64,000 bases of DNA from Rhodoferax sp. TS-BS-61-7 (GTDB lineage Bacteria; Pseudomonadota; Gammaproteobacteria; Burkholderiales; Burkholderiaceae_C), in NCBI RefSeq assembly GCF_002943465.1, contig NZ_PTQY01000003.1, forward strand, positions 467,501 through 531,500. The letters run 5' to 3'. Made by a program: the position numbers and the translations under genes. The notes beneath the pieces are model-generated. The model did no database searches, was not told the origin of the DNA, and saw nothing but the letters and a program-made list of their open reading frames with translations. Of the stretch, positions 1 through 8,961 are shown one piece after another (position 1 is the first letter of the stretch; every line of letters begins with the position of its first letter).

Positions 1-22
1 TCGAATTTTCTTCATTACCAAC

Positions 23-727
23 TCAAAAAAGGTCGACAGAACCGCCCGACGTAGACTTCGCAACAGACGCGGCGTTACCACGCCGCTCTTCAACAGCCAA
101 TGTTTCTGGATGCGAATGAGCCAACCGCTTCACTAATGCTTTCCCACTAACTGGAAAAAAACAGACTTTGCGCGGGTGAATATCCAAAACATCTTGCGAG
201 ACGACAGGGATGCGCTCTGTGGCAAGGTAATCCAGAACGAATTTGGTGTTGCGCTCCCCCACATTCATCGTGGTAAAACCAGCCATTACTTGGGCGCCGC
301 CAAAAATTTTGGCTTGCATTGTTTCGCGCCGAGCACCCAACTTCAACATTTCATTGATTAAGAGCTCCATCGCATAGGAACCATATCTGCCAGAACCATC
401 CGCGCCATCACCATCAGGCAGCATGAAGTGATTCATCCCCCCCGTACGAGCTTTGCCGTCCCAGATACACGCTGCGATACAGGAACCCAACACCGTCATG
501 ATGACCAGATCTTCATTCGAAACGTAATACTCCCCCGGGAGCACTTTTACGGCATCGTATTGGAAATGATGGTCGGCATAAAAGAAAGACGCCTCTCCGG
601 GCTTGCGCGGCTGGGATTTCAAATGCTCAATTCGGGATACACGTCCACTTGCCAACGTCTTTGGCGGCGGAACCACGGCATTCGTTCGAACAACACCGGA
701 CACCAAACTACTTGAAGTTGAAATCAT
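23..727 (-). CDS. cheD: CheD, chemoreceptor glutamine deamidase
   Basis: CheD hydrolyses specific glutamine side chains of methyl-accepting chemotaxis proteins to glutamate, and in some species binds the CheY-P phosphatase CheC. The 234-residue protein has the family catalytic set in the right order: T78, C83 in GSCIAAC and H100 in GMNHFMLP. Relative to the T. maritima enzyme (about 157 residues) it carries about 55 extra N-terminal residues and a polar tail ending GSVDLF. It is the last gene seen of the minus-strand chemotaxis operon, 57 bp after cheR. cheB would be expected further left, outside the window. The identification is firm from sequence family features; chemoreceptor partners are not in the window. 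Confidence 0.95.
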   Translation of the reverse strand: MISTSSSLVSGVVRTNAVVPPPKTLASGRVSRIEHLKSQPRKPGEASFFYADHHFQYDAVKVLPGEYYVSNEDLVIMTVLGSCIAACIWDGKARTGGMNHFMLPDGDGADGSGRYGSYAMELLINEMLKLGARRETMQAKIFGGAQVMAGFTTMNVGERNTKFVLDYLATERIPVVSQDVLDIHPRKVCFFPVSGKALVKRLAHSHPETLAVEERRGNAASVAKSTSGGSVDLF

Positions 728-784
728 TTGAAATTGCTATCCAAACAGTTGAATCGGTTTATCGACTACCAGGGGGTGTAACGC

Positions 785-1630
785 TCACCTACAACGCTCG
801 TAGACAGTTTTTCCTTTAAGAGCAAAGAGATCCCGCGAGTCACTGAAGTTCTCTGCATGTCCGACAAAAAGCAAAGCCCCAGGCTTCATAACCCGGTGGA
901 TTTTTTCCAGAACTCTTCTTTGGGTGGATGCATCAAAGTAAATCATGACATTTCGACAAAACACGGCATCGAAAGGATCGCGGAAGGGCCAATCGTCTTT
1001 TATGAGGTTCACGTTCAAGAACTCAATCGCGTGACGCAGCTCAGGCTTCACCCTGACCAAACCGGCATTCCCTGCCTTTCCACGCAAAAAGTATTTGCGC
1101 GCAAGATCAGCAGAGACCCCCTTCAGACCCTCCATGCGATAAACGCCCTGCGCGGCAGTCGCCAGCACTTTCGAGTCAATGTCGCTTGCTTGTAAGGAGA
1201 ATTTCGACTTGCCGAGCACCTCGGATGCAGTCATCGCAATCGAATACGGCTCCTCACCAGTAGAGGCAGCGCTACACCAAATTTTGCACTCGGAAGATCC
1301 GACCCGTGACTTCAAAAAATCTGAAAGGATTTCGAAGTGATGATGCTCACGAAAAAAAGACGTTAAGTTGGTGGTCAGTGCATTGACGAACTCTTGCCAC
1401 TCAGGACCATCGGTTGACTCGAGCCAACTCAAATACTCTCTAAAGCTGTTGTGCCCGGTATCACGCAATCGCCGAGAGAGCCGGCTATACACCATGGCGT
1501 GCTTGCCATCATGCAAACTGATGCCAGCACGCTGGTAAATCAGTTTTTGAACATGGTCAAAATCCGAGTTCGTCCAAGCGAACTCCCTGCCTTGCATCTC
1601 TCCAACAGCTTGGGGGGGGGGCAAGGCCAT
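785..1630 (-). CDS. cheR: CheR, chemoreceptor glutamate methyltransferase
   Basis: CheR uses S-adenosylmethionine to methylate glutamates of chemoreceptors during adaptation. The 281-residue protein shows the N-terminal CheR helical domain (TTNLTSFFRE near residues 86-95), the SAM-binding WCSAASTGEEPYS motif (about 118-130) and the FDAVFCRNVMIYF segment of the methyltransferase fold. The chosen ATG at 1630 has no clear ribosome binding site. A second ATG at 1597 (MQGREF) also lies in frame, with GGAGAG directly adjacent. A run of ten C residues on the coding strand sits between the two possible starts. The gene is in the che operon between cheW and cheD. Product identity is certain; the start is not. 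Confidence 0.94.
   Translation of the reverse strand: MALPPPQAVGEMQGREFAWTNSDFDHVQKLIYQRAGISLHDGKHAMVYSRLSRRLRDTGHNSFREYLSWLESTDGPEWQEFVNALTTNLTSFFREHHHFEILSDFLKSRVGSSECKIWCSAASTGEEPYSIAMTASEVLGKSKFSLQASDIDSKVLATAAQGVYRMEGLKGVSADLARKYFLRGKAGNAGLVRVKPELRHAIEFLNVNLIKDDWPFRDPFDAVFCRNVMIYFDASTQRRVLEKIHRVMKPGALLFVGHAENFSDSRDLFALKGKTVYERCR
1612..1621. repeat. G10 homopolymer at the 5' end of cheR
   Basis: Ten consecutive G on the plus strand (C10 on the coding strand) fall at codons 4-7 of cheR if the upstream ATG is used, or in the leader if the second ATG is used. No tract this long was noticed elsewhere in the window. Such tracts can slip during replication or be miscounted in sequencing. Confidence 0.9.
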
Positions 1631-1679
1631 ATTGCAATTTATTTCTATGTAGTAATTTTGAAAGTCACTTGAGCAATCG

Positions 1680-2168
1680 CTATTCCGATGCGCTAACCAA
1701 CCCCATCTCCGCAGCGGACATCAGGCGCTCAATATCCAAAAGAATCAACATTCGGTCACCGATAGATCCCAATCCGAGCACGGCCGCACTATCAATCACA
1801 CTGTCGATATCCGGAGCTGATTTCAAATTCTCGGGGGGTAATTCCATAACATCACTGACTGAATCAACAACAATTCCCACAATGCGATTGCGCAAGTTCA
1901 GCACGATTACCACTGTGAAAGAGTTGTACTCAGCCTTGGAGCAGTTGAACTTCAACCGCATGTCAACGATAGGAACAATGGTTCCCCGCAAATTCACGAC
2001 ACCCTTAATGAAGTTAGGAGCATTGGCAACCCGAGTAGGCGACTCGTATCCGCGGATTTCTTGAACCTTAAGAATATCAATTCCATACTCCTCTTGATCC
2101 AAGCGAAAAGTCAAGTACTCCCTCGCACCAGAAGATGTCAGTTCATTCAGTTTTTCCATCATTCCCAT
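1680..2168 (-). CDS. cheW: CheW, chemotaxis coupling protein
   Basis: CheW couples the CheA kinase to chemoreceptors at the membrane-associated array. The 162-residue protein is essentially one CheW domain with the usual YLTFRLDQEEYGIDILKVQE start, GVVNLRGTIVPIVDMR in the middle and a C-terminal VDSVSDVMEL segment. The start ATG at 2168 is preceded by GGAGAAGACC, a good ribosome binding site. It lies 21 bp downstream of cheA and 49 bp upstream of cheR on the same strand, so it is cotranscribed with them. Length and motifs are ordinary for the family. Confidence 0.96.
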   Translation of the reverse strand: MGMMEKLNELTSSGAREYLTFRLDQEEYGIDILKVQEIRGYESPTRVANAPNFIKGVVNLRGTIVPIVDMRLKFNCSKAEYNSFTVVIVLNLRNRIVGIVVDSVSDVMELPPENLKSAPDIDSVIDSAAVLGLGSIGDRMLILLDIERLMSAAEMGLVSASE

Positions 2169-2189
2169 GGTCTTCTCCTTAGGCTTTTA

Positions 2190-4289
2190 TCAATGACGTG
2201 AGCGCCTTACCAGGGCTCCCGTATCAAGGATCAACGCAACCTTTCCATCACCCAAAATGGTTGCACCAGAAACATTCGGAACCTTTCGATAGTTCGACTC
2301 CAAGTTCTTGACAACCACCTGCTGCTGCCCAAGCAATTCATCCACCAGCAATGCGACTCGAATCCCCTCCGCTTCGACAACAACCATGATGTCACTGGAG
2401 CGCTCGAAGTCGAAACGTGGAATTTGGAACACCTTCTCCAGCTCAATGACTGGCATGTATTCATCGCGAACTTTGACCAGTTGAGAACCCTGCCCCACCG
2501 TACTAACCGCATCGGCTTTCACCTGGAAAGACTCCACGACCGAAGACAACGGCAAAATATAAACCTCATCACCGACGCCTACGGACATCCCGTCCATGAT
2601 GGCCAGGGTCAACGGCAAGCGAACCGACACCTTCATTCCATAACCTTCGGCAGAGTCAATTTCGACCGTGCCGTTGAGGGCCGCAATATTGCGCTTCACT
2701 ACGTCCATACCCACACCGCGACCAGAAACGTCTGTTACCACGGCGGCCGTGGAGAACCCAGGGGCAAAGATGAGCTGCCACACCTCTGCATCAGACATCT
2801 GGTCGGACACGTCGATGCCACGCTCGCGCGCCTTCGCAAGTATCTTGGGGCGGGACAAACCTCGCCCATCGTCGCGCACCTCAATGACGATGGAGCCCCC
2901 TTGATGGGAAGCAGACAAAGTGATGGTCCCGGTTTCAGACTTGCCTGCAGCAATACGGTCTGCAGGCATTTCGACGCCATGATCACAACTATTTCGGACC
3001 AAGTGTGTCAGAGGATCCGTGATTTTTTCAACCAAGCCTTTGTCCAACTCTGTCGCCTCACCCTGCGTTACAAAATCAACCTTTTTGCCCAACTTACCGG
3101 CCAAATCACGCAGCATGCGGGGGAAGCGACTAAAAACGATGGACATCGGAATCATCCGAATGGACATCACAGACTCTTGCAAATCACGTGTGTTGCGGTC
3201 CAAATCAGCCAACCCTGTCAATAGCTGCTGGTACACCGCCGGATCAAGAGCTCGGCTGTTTTGAGCAAGCATCGCCTGCGTAATCACCAACTCTCCAACC
3301 AAATTGATCAACTGATCGACCTTACTGATCGCAACCCGTATCGTGGCAGCTTCCGGTTGTGCGGCCGCAGCCGCCGTAGCAGCCTTACCTGGTGCGGCTT
3401 TGGCAGCCAAAGCAGGTTCAATAGCCTGGACCACAGCAACTTCCTGCGCCAAAACGACTTGCGCAGGAGCACCAGGAGAGCCATCAAAGAAACCGAAGCC
3501 TACGTGGTCCGCAGCCGAGGACTCCATTGCGGGTGTTTCGACCGACTCATGCGAGCGTTCCACGATAGCGACTTTCTCCCGCGCCACGTGAAAGGCAAAC
3601 AAATCCAACAGATCATCATCAGTCGATGCTGTTTCAACATCGAATACGCGCACACCCGACCGCTCACTGGCAGCAGCCTTGATGCTCCCCAGTCCCGGAA
3701 TATCTCTAAACAACTCCTGTATCGCATCCGCCTGTTCGGGGCGATCCAACGGCCCAATGCTAATCTGCAGATCTCGCACACCGTCAGCCCGAGAGGCCAA
3801 CTTCGGCGACGGAGCAGGCGCTACGACAACCTGCGCAGGAGTCGGTTTTGCAGGCGGGGCCACAGCACCTCCAGCAGCAAGCTCGCTGATACGACGTACC
3901 AAATCCGCCGTAGGAGGCGCATCGCCCTCTCCGCCAGCCTGATGGCGAGCCAGCAAGCCCCTAGACGCATCGGCAGATTCCAGAAGCACGTCGACCATTG
4001 CCGCGTTGGGCTGTAGTTCGTGACGGCGCAACCGATCTAATAGCGATTCCATTTGGTGGGTCAATTCCGCCACATCAGCAAAGCCAAACGTAGCAGCACC
4101 GCCCTTCACAGAGTGCGCACATCTGAAGATGCCATTCAGCTCTTCGTCATCTGCCGTTTCCAAGTTCAGGTTCAGGAGCATTTGCTCCATCTGATCCAGA
4201 TTTTCTCCCGCCTCTTCGAAGAAAATTTGGTAAAACTGACTTAGATCAAAATCACCGCCAGCGCCACTTTCGGTATGCGTCTCAGCCAT
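2190..4289 (-). CDS. cheA: CheA, chemotaxis histidine kinase
   Basis: CheA autophosphorylates and passes phosphate to CheY and CheB. Domains in order over 699 residues: P1 phosphotransfer with H59 in the CAHSVKGGAATFGF motif; a long Ala/Pro-rich linker (about 130-300) with a P2-like segment around 175-245; a P3 dimerisation helix pair (about 315-375); the ATPase domain with HLVRNSCDHGVE (N box), DDGRGLSRPKI (G1) and GFSTAAVVTDVSGRGVGMDVV (G2); and a C-terminal CheW-like P5 domain ending near LVRRSRH. All kinase boxes look intact. It follows cheY by 42 bp and precedes cheW, in the usual che operon order. Confidence 0.97.
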   Translation of the reverse strand: MAETHTESGAGGDFDLSQFYQIFFEEAGENLDQMEQMLLNLNLETADDEELNGIFRCAHSVKGGAATFGFADVAELTHQMESLLDRLRRHELQPNAAMVDVLLESADASRGLLARHQAGGEGDAPPTADLVRRISELAAGGAVAPPAKPTPAQVVVAPAPSPKLASRADGVRDLQISIGPLDRPEQADAIQELFRDIPGLGSIKAAASERSGVRVFDVETASTDDDLLDLFAFHVAREKVAIVERSHESVETPAMESSAADHVGFGFFDGSPGAPAQVVLAQEVAVVQAIEPALAAKAAPGKAATAAAAAQPEAATIRVAISKVDQLINLVGELVITQAMLAQNSRALDPAVYQQLLTGLADLDRNTRDLQESVMSIRMIPMSIVFSRFPRMLRDLAGKLGKKVDFVTQGEATELDKGLVEKITDPLTHLVRNSCDHGVEMPADRIAAGKSETGTITLSASHQGGSIVIEVRDDGRGLSRPKILAKARERGIDVSDQMSDAEVWQLIFAPGFSTAAVVTDVSGRGVGMDVVKRNIAALNGTVEIDSAEGYGMKVSVRLPLTLAIMDGMSVGVGDEVYILPLSSVVESFQVKADAVSTVGQGSQLVKVRDEYMPVIELEKVFQIPRFDFERSSDIMVVVEAEGIRVALLVDELLGQQQVVVKNLESNYRKVPNVSGATILGDGKVALILDTGALVRRSRH

Positions 4290-4331
4290 CTGAATCTCCT
4301 ATTTTCTGCGTGCCAGTTGAAGTCACCGACC

Positions 4332-4694
4332 TCAACGAATGACTTTTTTAATTACATCAAGCAATCGAGCAGGATCAAAGGGCTTCACCAGCCAACCAGT
4401 AGCTCCCGCAGCGCGGCCCGCTTGCTTCATTAAGTCACTCGACTCTGTGGTCAACATCAGAATAGGGACGGTCTTGAACTGCGGGTGCTCACGCAACTTT
4501 CGAGTCAAACCCAAGCCATCCAGACGCGGCATATTCTGATCGGTAAGAACCAAGTCAAAAGCCTGCGCTTGGGCTTTTTCATAGGCATCCTGCCCATCCA
4601 CGGCCTCAACCACTTGGTAACCAGCGCCAGTCAACGTAAAGGAAACCATTTTCCGCATAGACGGTGAGTCATCAACAGCTAGGATTAAAGGCAT
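4332..4694 (-). CDS. cheY: CheY-like single-domain response regulator
   Basis: A stand-alone receiver of 120 residues. Acidic pocket residues D8 and D9, phosphoacceptor D52 in LVLTDQNMPRLDG, the conserved T in ILMLTTES and K in WLVKPFDP are all present. It lies just upstream of cheA in the minus-strand operon, so CheA is the likely phosphodonor. A second CheY is encoded at 54483-54872 next to cheZ. That one ([15 protein letters not shown]-type end) looks more like the enteric motor-binding CheY, so this copy may be a phosphate sink or an alternative output. This division of labour is inferred from context only. Confidence 0.92.
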   Translation of the reverse strand: MPLILAVDDSPSMRKMVSFTLTGAGYQVVEAVDGQDAYEKAQAQAFDLVLTDQNMPRLDGLGLTRKLREHPQFKTVPILMLTTESSDLMKQAGRAAGATGWLVKPFDPARLLDVIKKVIR

Positions 4695-4734
4695 GAAAGG
4701 CTCCGAAATATTCCGTTAAAAGGTGTGGCGAAAA

Positions 4735-5178
4735 TTAAAATAGCTCGATGGATCCAGCATCCATCTCGTCCTGAGTCACTGGATTCGGTCGCTCAGGCAC
4801 TTCCTCTACAAAAGGCACGGCTTCTCCATCTTCAGCGCCCATAGACTCAGAGGCCAGTCTATAGGCACATCCCTGCAAAATTTTGGAGGTATGAACAATC
4901 AGCTGAGAAGCCATGTCTTGAAATTGCAGCTCTGTGACGGCCGCCCGCAATGTGTTTCGAACCAGCTCTAGCTCCTGGGACTCCATGAGAGCTGGTGAAG
5001 CCAGATTTGCACTGGCGGTGGTAAACCGTTCCATGAGGTTTTCCATCGTATGCGCAAGCAGACCATCCAGACGGGTCAGGTCGTGCACAACCACCAACAA
5101 GGAGTCTTGGACCTCTGCAACGAGCATGACCGGCAATTGCACAGCAGGAGCAGCAGGCGAAATCGACGAAGGTTCCAT
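4735..5178 (-). CDS. Small CheZ-like chemotaxis protein (putative CheY-P phosphatase)
   Basis: First gene of the che operon, 147 residues. The start at 5178 (MEPSS) was chosen because AGAGG lies about 10 bp upstream; a longer reading begins at 5238. The protein is mostly helical, with a long amphipathic stretch (about 20-110). Residues 86-92 read FQDMASQ, matching the active-site helix of CheZ (DFHDLTGQ in the CheZ of this window): an acidic residue followed three positions later by glutamine (D88 and Q92, compared with D136 and Q140). An acidic linker follows, then the tail ends AGSIELF, like the end of CheD here. It is not full-length CheZ. Phosphatase activity is an inference from the motif and location; it could instead be a CheY-binding scaffold. 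Confidence 0.6.
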   Translation of the reverse strand: MEPSSISPAAPAVQLPVMLVAEVQDSLLVVVHDLTRLDGLLAHTMENLMERFTTASANLASPALMESQELELVRNTLRAAVTELQFQDMASQLIVHTSKILQGCAYRLASESMGAEDGEAVPFVEEVPERPNPVTQDEMDAGSIELF

Positions 5179-5355
5179 TGTCTTTTTTCCTCTTTGCCTG
5201 TCTTTATACCAATCCACGGCGTCCTTGTGAATCACCAAACCGGGCCACGCTTCTAGAGTATCAGGATTCTTGTCTTGTCAGGGAAATTATGCGTCCCCAT
5301 ATGCATCCCAGAAACACCCCCACCGCAGACGAGGTTGTGATTACCATAAGACCCC

Positions 5356-6480
5356 ATGATATCGGCAATCCTCAATGCAAAAAATACCGAGAACGCGGTG
5401 AACATCCTCCATTTAGAGGACTCGGCAATCGACCACCAACTTGTGCTTCGAACCCTTTCAAAAACGGGGATGCGATTCAGCTTGGTGCGTGTCGAAACAT
5501 TGGCAGCATTCAAGCACTCGATGGACCAAGGGGTCTATCAGTTGGTAATCGCTGACTACCGCCTTGGGGACTTCACTGCCATTGATGCGTGGAACACATC
5601 CAAAAACGACCACCAGAGGATCCCGTTCATCATTCTCTCCGGAACCATTGGCGAAGCTGCGGCCGTCGAGGCTATCCAATGCGGCATCAGTGACTACCTT
5701 CATAAGGACGAAATCTCCGCCTTGCCGCGAGTTATCCAGCGGACCATGGACTTACAGGCCATAAAAAGGGAAAAAGAGAAGACTGCACAGGAATTGGCGC
5801 TTTCCGAGCGTCGAATTTCTGAACTGGCCGGGCACCTGCAAACTGCCATAGAACGCGAGCGTGCGTCGATTGCACGTGAAGTGCACGACGACATTGGTGG
5901 AGCGCTTGCCGCCGTTCGACTAGACTTGGGATGGCTGGCACGCCATACCAACGACAGGCAGTGTTTGCAGCACATCGCGTCAGCTAGCGACATGATTCAG
6001 CACGCCGCACACGCCAGCCAGCGCATCATGAAAAATCTGCGCCCAGCCATCCTGGATCAAGGATTAGTGCCATCCATTCAGTGGTTAGCGCGTGATTTTG
6101 AGAGGCGAACCACGTGCAAAGTTGAAATCACTACCACCACCGAAACCATGAGCTTACCGGCAGACGTCATGTTGACCGCCTACAGGACGGCGCAAGAAGC
6201 GCTCACCAACGCCTCCAAATACGCACTAGGCAGTGATATGCGCATCGAAATCTCCAACCTGGGCAACACACTCACCATAGAAATTGCAGACAGCGGCCCA
6301 GGTTTAGAGAAATTCGCATTGCAAAAGCAGAACTCTTATGGTCTGCGTGGCCTAGCAGAGCGCGCCAAGTCCGTCGGTGGCTGGATGGATATCAGCTCCA
6401 CGCCCCATACCGGTACGACTATTACGCTATCGGTGCCCCTGAATCGCAGCGAAAACTCTGCGCAAGAAGGCTCGCCATGA
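5356..6480 (+). CDS. Soluble hybrid: receiver domain plus NarL-type (HisKA_3) histidine kinase
   Basis: A 374-residue protein with an N-terminal receiver (acidic E21/D22, phosphoacceptor D67 in LVIADYRLGDF, K117), a coiled linker (about 130-165), a HisKA_3 dimerisation and phosphoacceptor helix with H177 in REVHDDIGGALAAVRLDLG, and a HATPase domain (TAQEALTNASKYA, IEIADSGPGL, YGLRGLAERAKSVGG). No membrane segment or sensor domain is present, so its input is probably another kinase acting on the receiver. It overlaps the following response regulator by 4 bp (ATGA), making a cognate pair likely. The upstream ribosome binding site is weak; a GTG at 5398 is an alternative start. It is divergent from the che operon. 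The signal and target genes are unknown. Confidence 0.85.
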   Translation: MISAILNAKNTENAVNILHLEDSAIDHQLVLRTLSKTGMRFSLVRVETLAAFKHSMDQGVYQLVIADYRLGDFTAIDAWNTSKNDHQRIPFIILSGTIGEAAAVEAIQCGISDYLHKDEISALPRVIQRTMDLQAIKREKEKTAQELALSERRISELAGHLQTAIERERASIAREVHDDIGGALAAVRLDLGWLARHTNDRQCLQHIASASDMIQHAAHASQRIMKNLRPAILDQGLVPSIQWLARDFERRTTCKVEITTTTETMSLPADVMLTAYRTAQEALTNASKYALGSDMRIEISNLGNTLTIEIADSGPGLEKFALQKQNSYGLRGLAERAKSVGGWMDISSTPHTGTTITLSVPLNRSENSAQEGSP

Positions 6481-7106
6481 TTCAAGTTGTCTTGTGCGAT
6501 GACCACGCCATGATTCGCCGCGGAATCCGCGATATGTTGTGTGAGCATGTCGACATGAAAGTGGTCGGCGAATCCGGTAGCTACGCCGAACTCAAGGATG
6601 TCTTACGGGAACAGCCCTGCGATGTATTGGTGCTAGACCTCAATTTACCCGGCCGAAGCGGCCTTGACGTCCTCGCATCCATCCAAGACAGTCACCCAAA
6701 CATCAAAGTACTGGTTGTCTCGATGTTCTCAGAAGACCAGTACGCCATCCGCAGTCTCAAGGCTGGTGCGCACGGCTATTTGAACAAGGCGGGGAATCCC
6801 GATGAACTCGTCGGCGCAGTTCGAACCGTAGCCCAAGGTCGACGGTATGTCACACCGTCCGTCTCCGAAATGCTGGTAGAGCAATTGTCCAAGCCAGGTA
6901 CAGAAACTCTGCACGCACGCCTCTCGGAGCGCGAGCTGCAAACCCTGCTGAAAATCGCGTCGGGCAAGCGGTTGGCCGATATCGCGGAAGAACTGATGTT
7001 GAGCCCCAAGACGGTCAGCGTTTACCGTGCGCGGCTACTCGAAAAACTGGGGCTAAGCAACAACGCAGAACTGGCGGTCTATGCCATTCGAAACGACTTG
7101 GTCTAG
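6477..7106 (+). CDS. NarL/FixJ-family response regulator
   Basis: A DNA-binding response regulator of 209 residues with an N-terminal receiver (D8/D9, phosphoacceptor D54 in LVLDLNLPGRSGLD, conserved K in the HGYLNKAG segment) and a C-terminal LuxR-type helix-turn-helix (about 148-205: LSERELQTLLKIASGKRLADI, then SPKTVSVYRARLLEKLGL). The start codon overlaps the stop of the hybrid kinase, so the two form a two-gene operon. It ends 8 bp before the convergent fliR stop. The family binds short inverted repeats. Two TA-rich-armed palindromes before flhD and between the flagellin genes are conceivable targets, but nothing in the sequence proves this. Confidence 0.9.
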   Translation: MIQVVLCDDHAMIRRGIRDMLCEHVDMKVVGESGSYAELKDVLREQPCDVLVLDLNLPGRSGLDVLASIQDSHPNIKVLVVSMFSEDQYAIRSLKAGAHGYLNKAGNPDELVGAVRTVAQGRRYVTPSVSEMLVEQLSKPGTETLHARLSERELQTLLKIASGKRLADIAEELMLSPKTVSVYRARLLEKLGLSNNAELAVYAIRNDLV

Positions 7107-7114
7107 CGAAGCCG

Positions 7115-7888
7115 TCACGAACCAGAAAAAATACCGATCGCCCGCTCCATCAGCGCGATCATAGGTTGATCCAAGGTCGGAAGTGTCACAGCGATCCCCA
7201 CAATCCCAACTACCAAAGTGACTGGGAAGCCTACGGCAAAAATATTAATCTGCGGCGCAACACGAGAAATGACGCCCAATGCCAAGTTAACGAACAACAA
7301 CATCCCCACCATGGGTAGTGCTATCCACAAAGCGCTGGCAAACAGATCTGTCCCCAACCGGTACAACTGCATGGAAGCCAAAGCATCCAAAAACCTGGGG
7401 CTGACAGGGAACGCTTCGAAACTCTTGGTCACCGCCATCAGGACCATGATGTGGCCGTTAAGCACAACAAACAGCAGTGTCGCCATTTGACCAAAGAAAC
7501 GAGCGACCGCACTACTCTGAGAATTGAGCGAGGGGTCAAAGAAGGCTGCGAAATTCAACCCCATTTGAAACCCGACCACCTCTCCCGCTAACTCCATGGC
7601 CGCAAATACCAATCGCACGGCAAAACCAATGGAAAGGCCAATCAGTACCTGCTGAAGCACAACAGCCAAGGCGTCGGGAGACGCAATGCTGTAATTCAGC
7701 GAGGAAGGGATGGTTGCCTGGCAAGCCAGCGCCACAAACAAGGCCAGCGCCACTTTGACACGCATGGGCACCGCCCGTGAGGACAAAACGGGAGCCGAGG
7801 TAAAAACTGCAAGGACGCGTAGAAAAGGCCACAGCAATGGAGATAGCCAAGCAAGAATCTGCGCCTCGGTAAATGCAATCCCGGGCAT
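7115..7888 (-). CDS. fliR: FliR, flagellar export gate protein
   Basis: FliR is part of the FliP-FliQ-FliR core of the flagellar type III export gate in the inner membrane. The 257-residue reading starts at MPGIAFTEAQILAW (ATG 7888), which does not overlap fliQ; a longer in-frame extension to 7963 would run inside fliQ and is unlikely. About six hydrophobic segments are visible, with the family-typical RVLAVFTSAPVLSSR early on and GFPVTLVVGIVGIAVTLPTL near the end. It is the last gene of the fliL-R block, converging on the NarL-type regulator with an 8-bp gap. Confidence 0.94.
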   Translation of the reverse strand: MPGIAFTEAQILAWLSPLLWPFLRVLAVFTSAPVLSSRAVPMRVKVALALFVALACQATIPSSLNYSIASPDALAVVLQQVLIGLSIGFAVRLVFAAMELAGEVVGFQMGLNFAAFFDPSLNSQSSAVARFFGQMATLLFVVLNGHIMVLMAVTKSFEAFPVSPRFLDALASMQLYRLGTDLFASALWIALPMVGMLLFVNLALGVISRVAPQINIFAVGFPVTLVVGIVGIAVTLPTLDQPMIALMERAIGIFSGS

Positions 7889-7893
7889 ACCGA

Positions 7894-8163
7894 TCAGACC
7901 ACCGAGCCGGGGATCGCCTCGATCATTCTGCGGATGTACTCCACCAGCATCGTCAACATCCAAGGTCCAGCGATAGCAAACACAGCAATTACAGCTACCA
8001 ATTTAGGCACAAAAGCCAAAGTCGCCTCGTGAATCTGCGTCACAGCCTGGAACAGGCTCACCAGCAGCCCCACCAACAAAGCCGCGCCCAGCACCGGAGA
8101 GGACACCATCAGCAGCATCAACAACGCCTCTTGCCCCATGGTCAGAACGGTTTGGGCATTCAT
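7894..8163 (-). CDS. fliQ: FliQ, flagellar export gate protein
   Basis: An 89-residue inner-membrane component of the flagellar export gate. Two transmembrane hairpin helices are evident (about 13-38 and 48-75), separated by the charged loop FQAVTQIHEATLAFVPK that is highly conserved in FliQ/SctS proteins. It is located between fliP (9 bp upstream) and fliR (5 bp downstream), the standard order fliP-Q-R. The length matches the family. Confidence 0.96.
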   Translation of the reverse strand: MNAQTVLTMGQEALLMLLMVSSPVLGAALLVGLLVSLFQAVTQIHEATLAFVPKLVAVIAVFAIAGPWMLTMLVEYIRRMIEAIPGSVV

Positions 8164-8172
8164 AGTCGTTCC

Positions 8173-8961
8173 TCAGGTTACAAAACTGGCCGCCAAGGAT
8201 CCGATAAGCAGATTCCAACCATCGGCCAAGACAAAAAGCATCAGTTTGAACGGCAACGCCACTAACACGGGCGACAGCATCATCATCCCCAAAGACATCA
8301 GCACACTGGCGACAACAATATCGATCACCAAAAATGGGATAAAAATCATGAACCCAATCTGGAATGCAGATTTGAGCTCGCTGATTACAAAGGCTGGCAC
8401 CAACACCCGCAGCGGCGCGGTATCAGCCTTCACGCTGGCATCCAATTTTGCCAATTTGGCGAATAGAGAAAAGTCGGACTGGCGTGTTTGCTTCACCATG
8501 AATTCACGCAATGGCATCTCGGCTTTAACAAGTGCTTGCTCAAATGGAATCGCACTTCGGCTGTAGGGTTCATACGCATCTGCGTACACACGATCAAAGG
8601 TGGGCCCCATCACAAACAAAGTGAGGAACAGAGAAAGCCCAACAATCACCTGATTTGGCGGAGAGGACTGCGTACCCAGCGCCTGCCTCAGCAAGGAGAG
8701 CACGATCACGATGCGCGTAAAACTCGTCATCATCAGCAAGACGGCGGGGATGAAAGAGAGCGCGGTGAAGAACAACAAGGTCTGGATGGGGACGGAAAAA
8801 CTCATCCCACTTTCTCCAGTCCCAACCAACAAAGGCAGTTGCCCGGGCGTTTGCGCAAAAACCGCGGCACCATAGCCCAGGCAAGCAAGCCCCAAACCGA
8901 GTCGAATCCAGTTACCAAAGCGTCCCAAGCGCACCGTCTCTTTCAAATTACTGGAAAGCAC
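8173..8961 (-). CDS. fliP: FliP, flagellar export gate protein
   Basis: FliP forms the pentameric core of the flagellar export gate. The 262-residue protein has an N-terminal cleavable-looking signal ([18 protein letters not shown]), as known for FliP, then [21 protein letters not shown] and [20 protein letters not shown], the [18 protein letters not shown] helix, a periplasmic loop, and C-terminal helices ending [11 protein letters not shown]. The start codon abuts the fliO stop with no gap, so translation is likely coupled. Confidence 0.97.
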   Translation of the reverse strand: MLSSNLKETVRLGRFGNWIRLGLGLACLGYGAAVFAQTPGQLPLLVGTGESGMSFSVPIQTLLFFTALSFIPAVLLMMTSFTRIVIVLSLLRQALGTQSSPPNQVIVGLSLFLTLFVMGPTFDRVYADAYEPYSRSAIPFEQALVKAEMPLREFMVKQTRQSDFSLFAKLAKLDASVKADTAPLRVLVPAFVISELKSAFQIGFMIFIPFLVIDIVVASVLMSLGMMMLSPVLVALPFKLMLFVLADGWNLLIGSLAASFVT

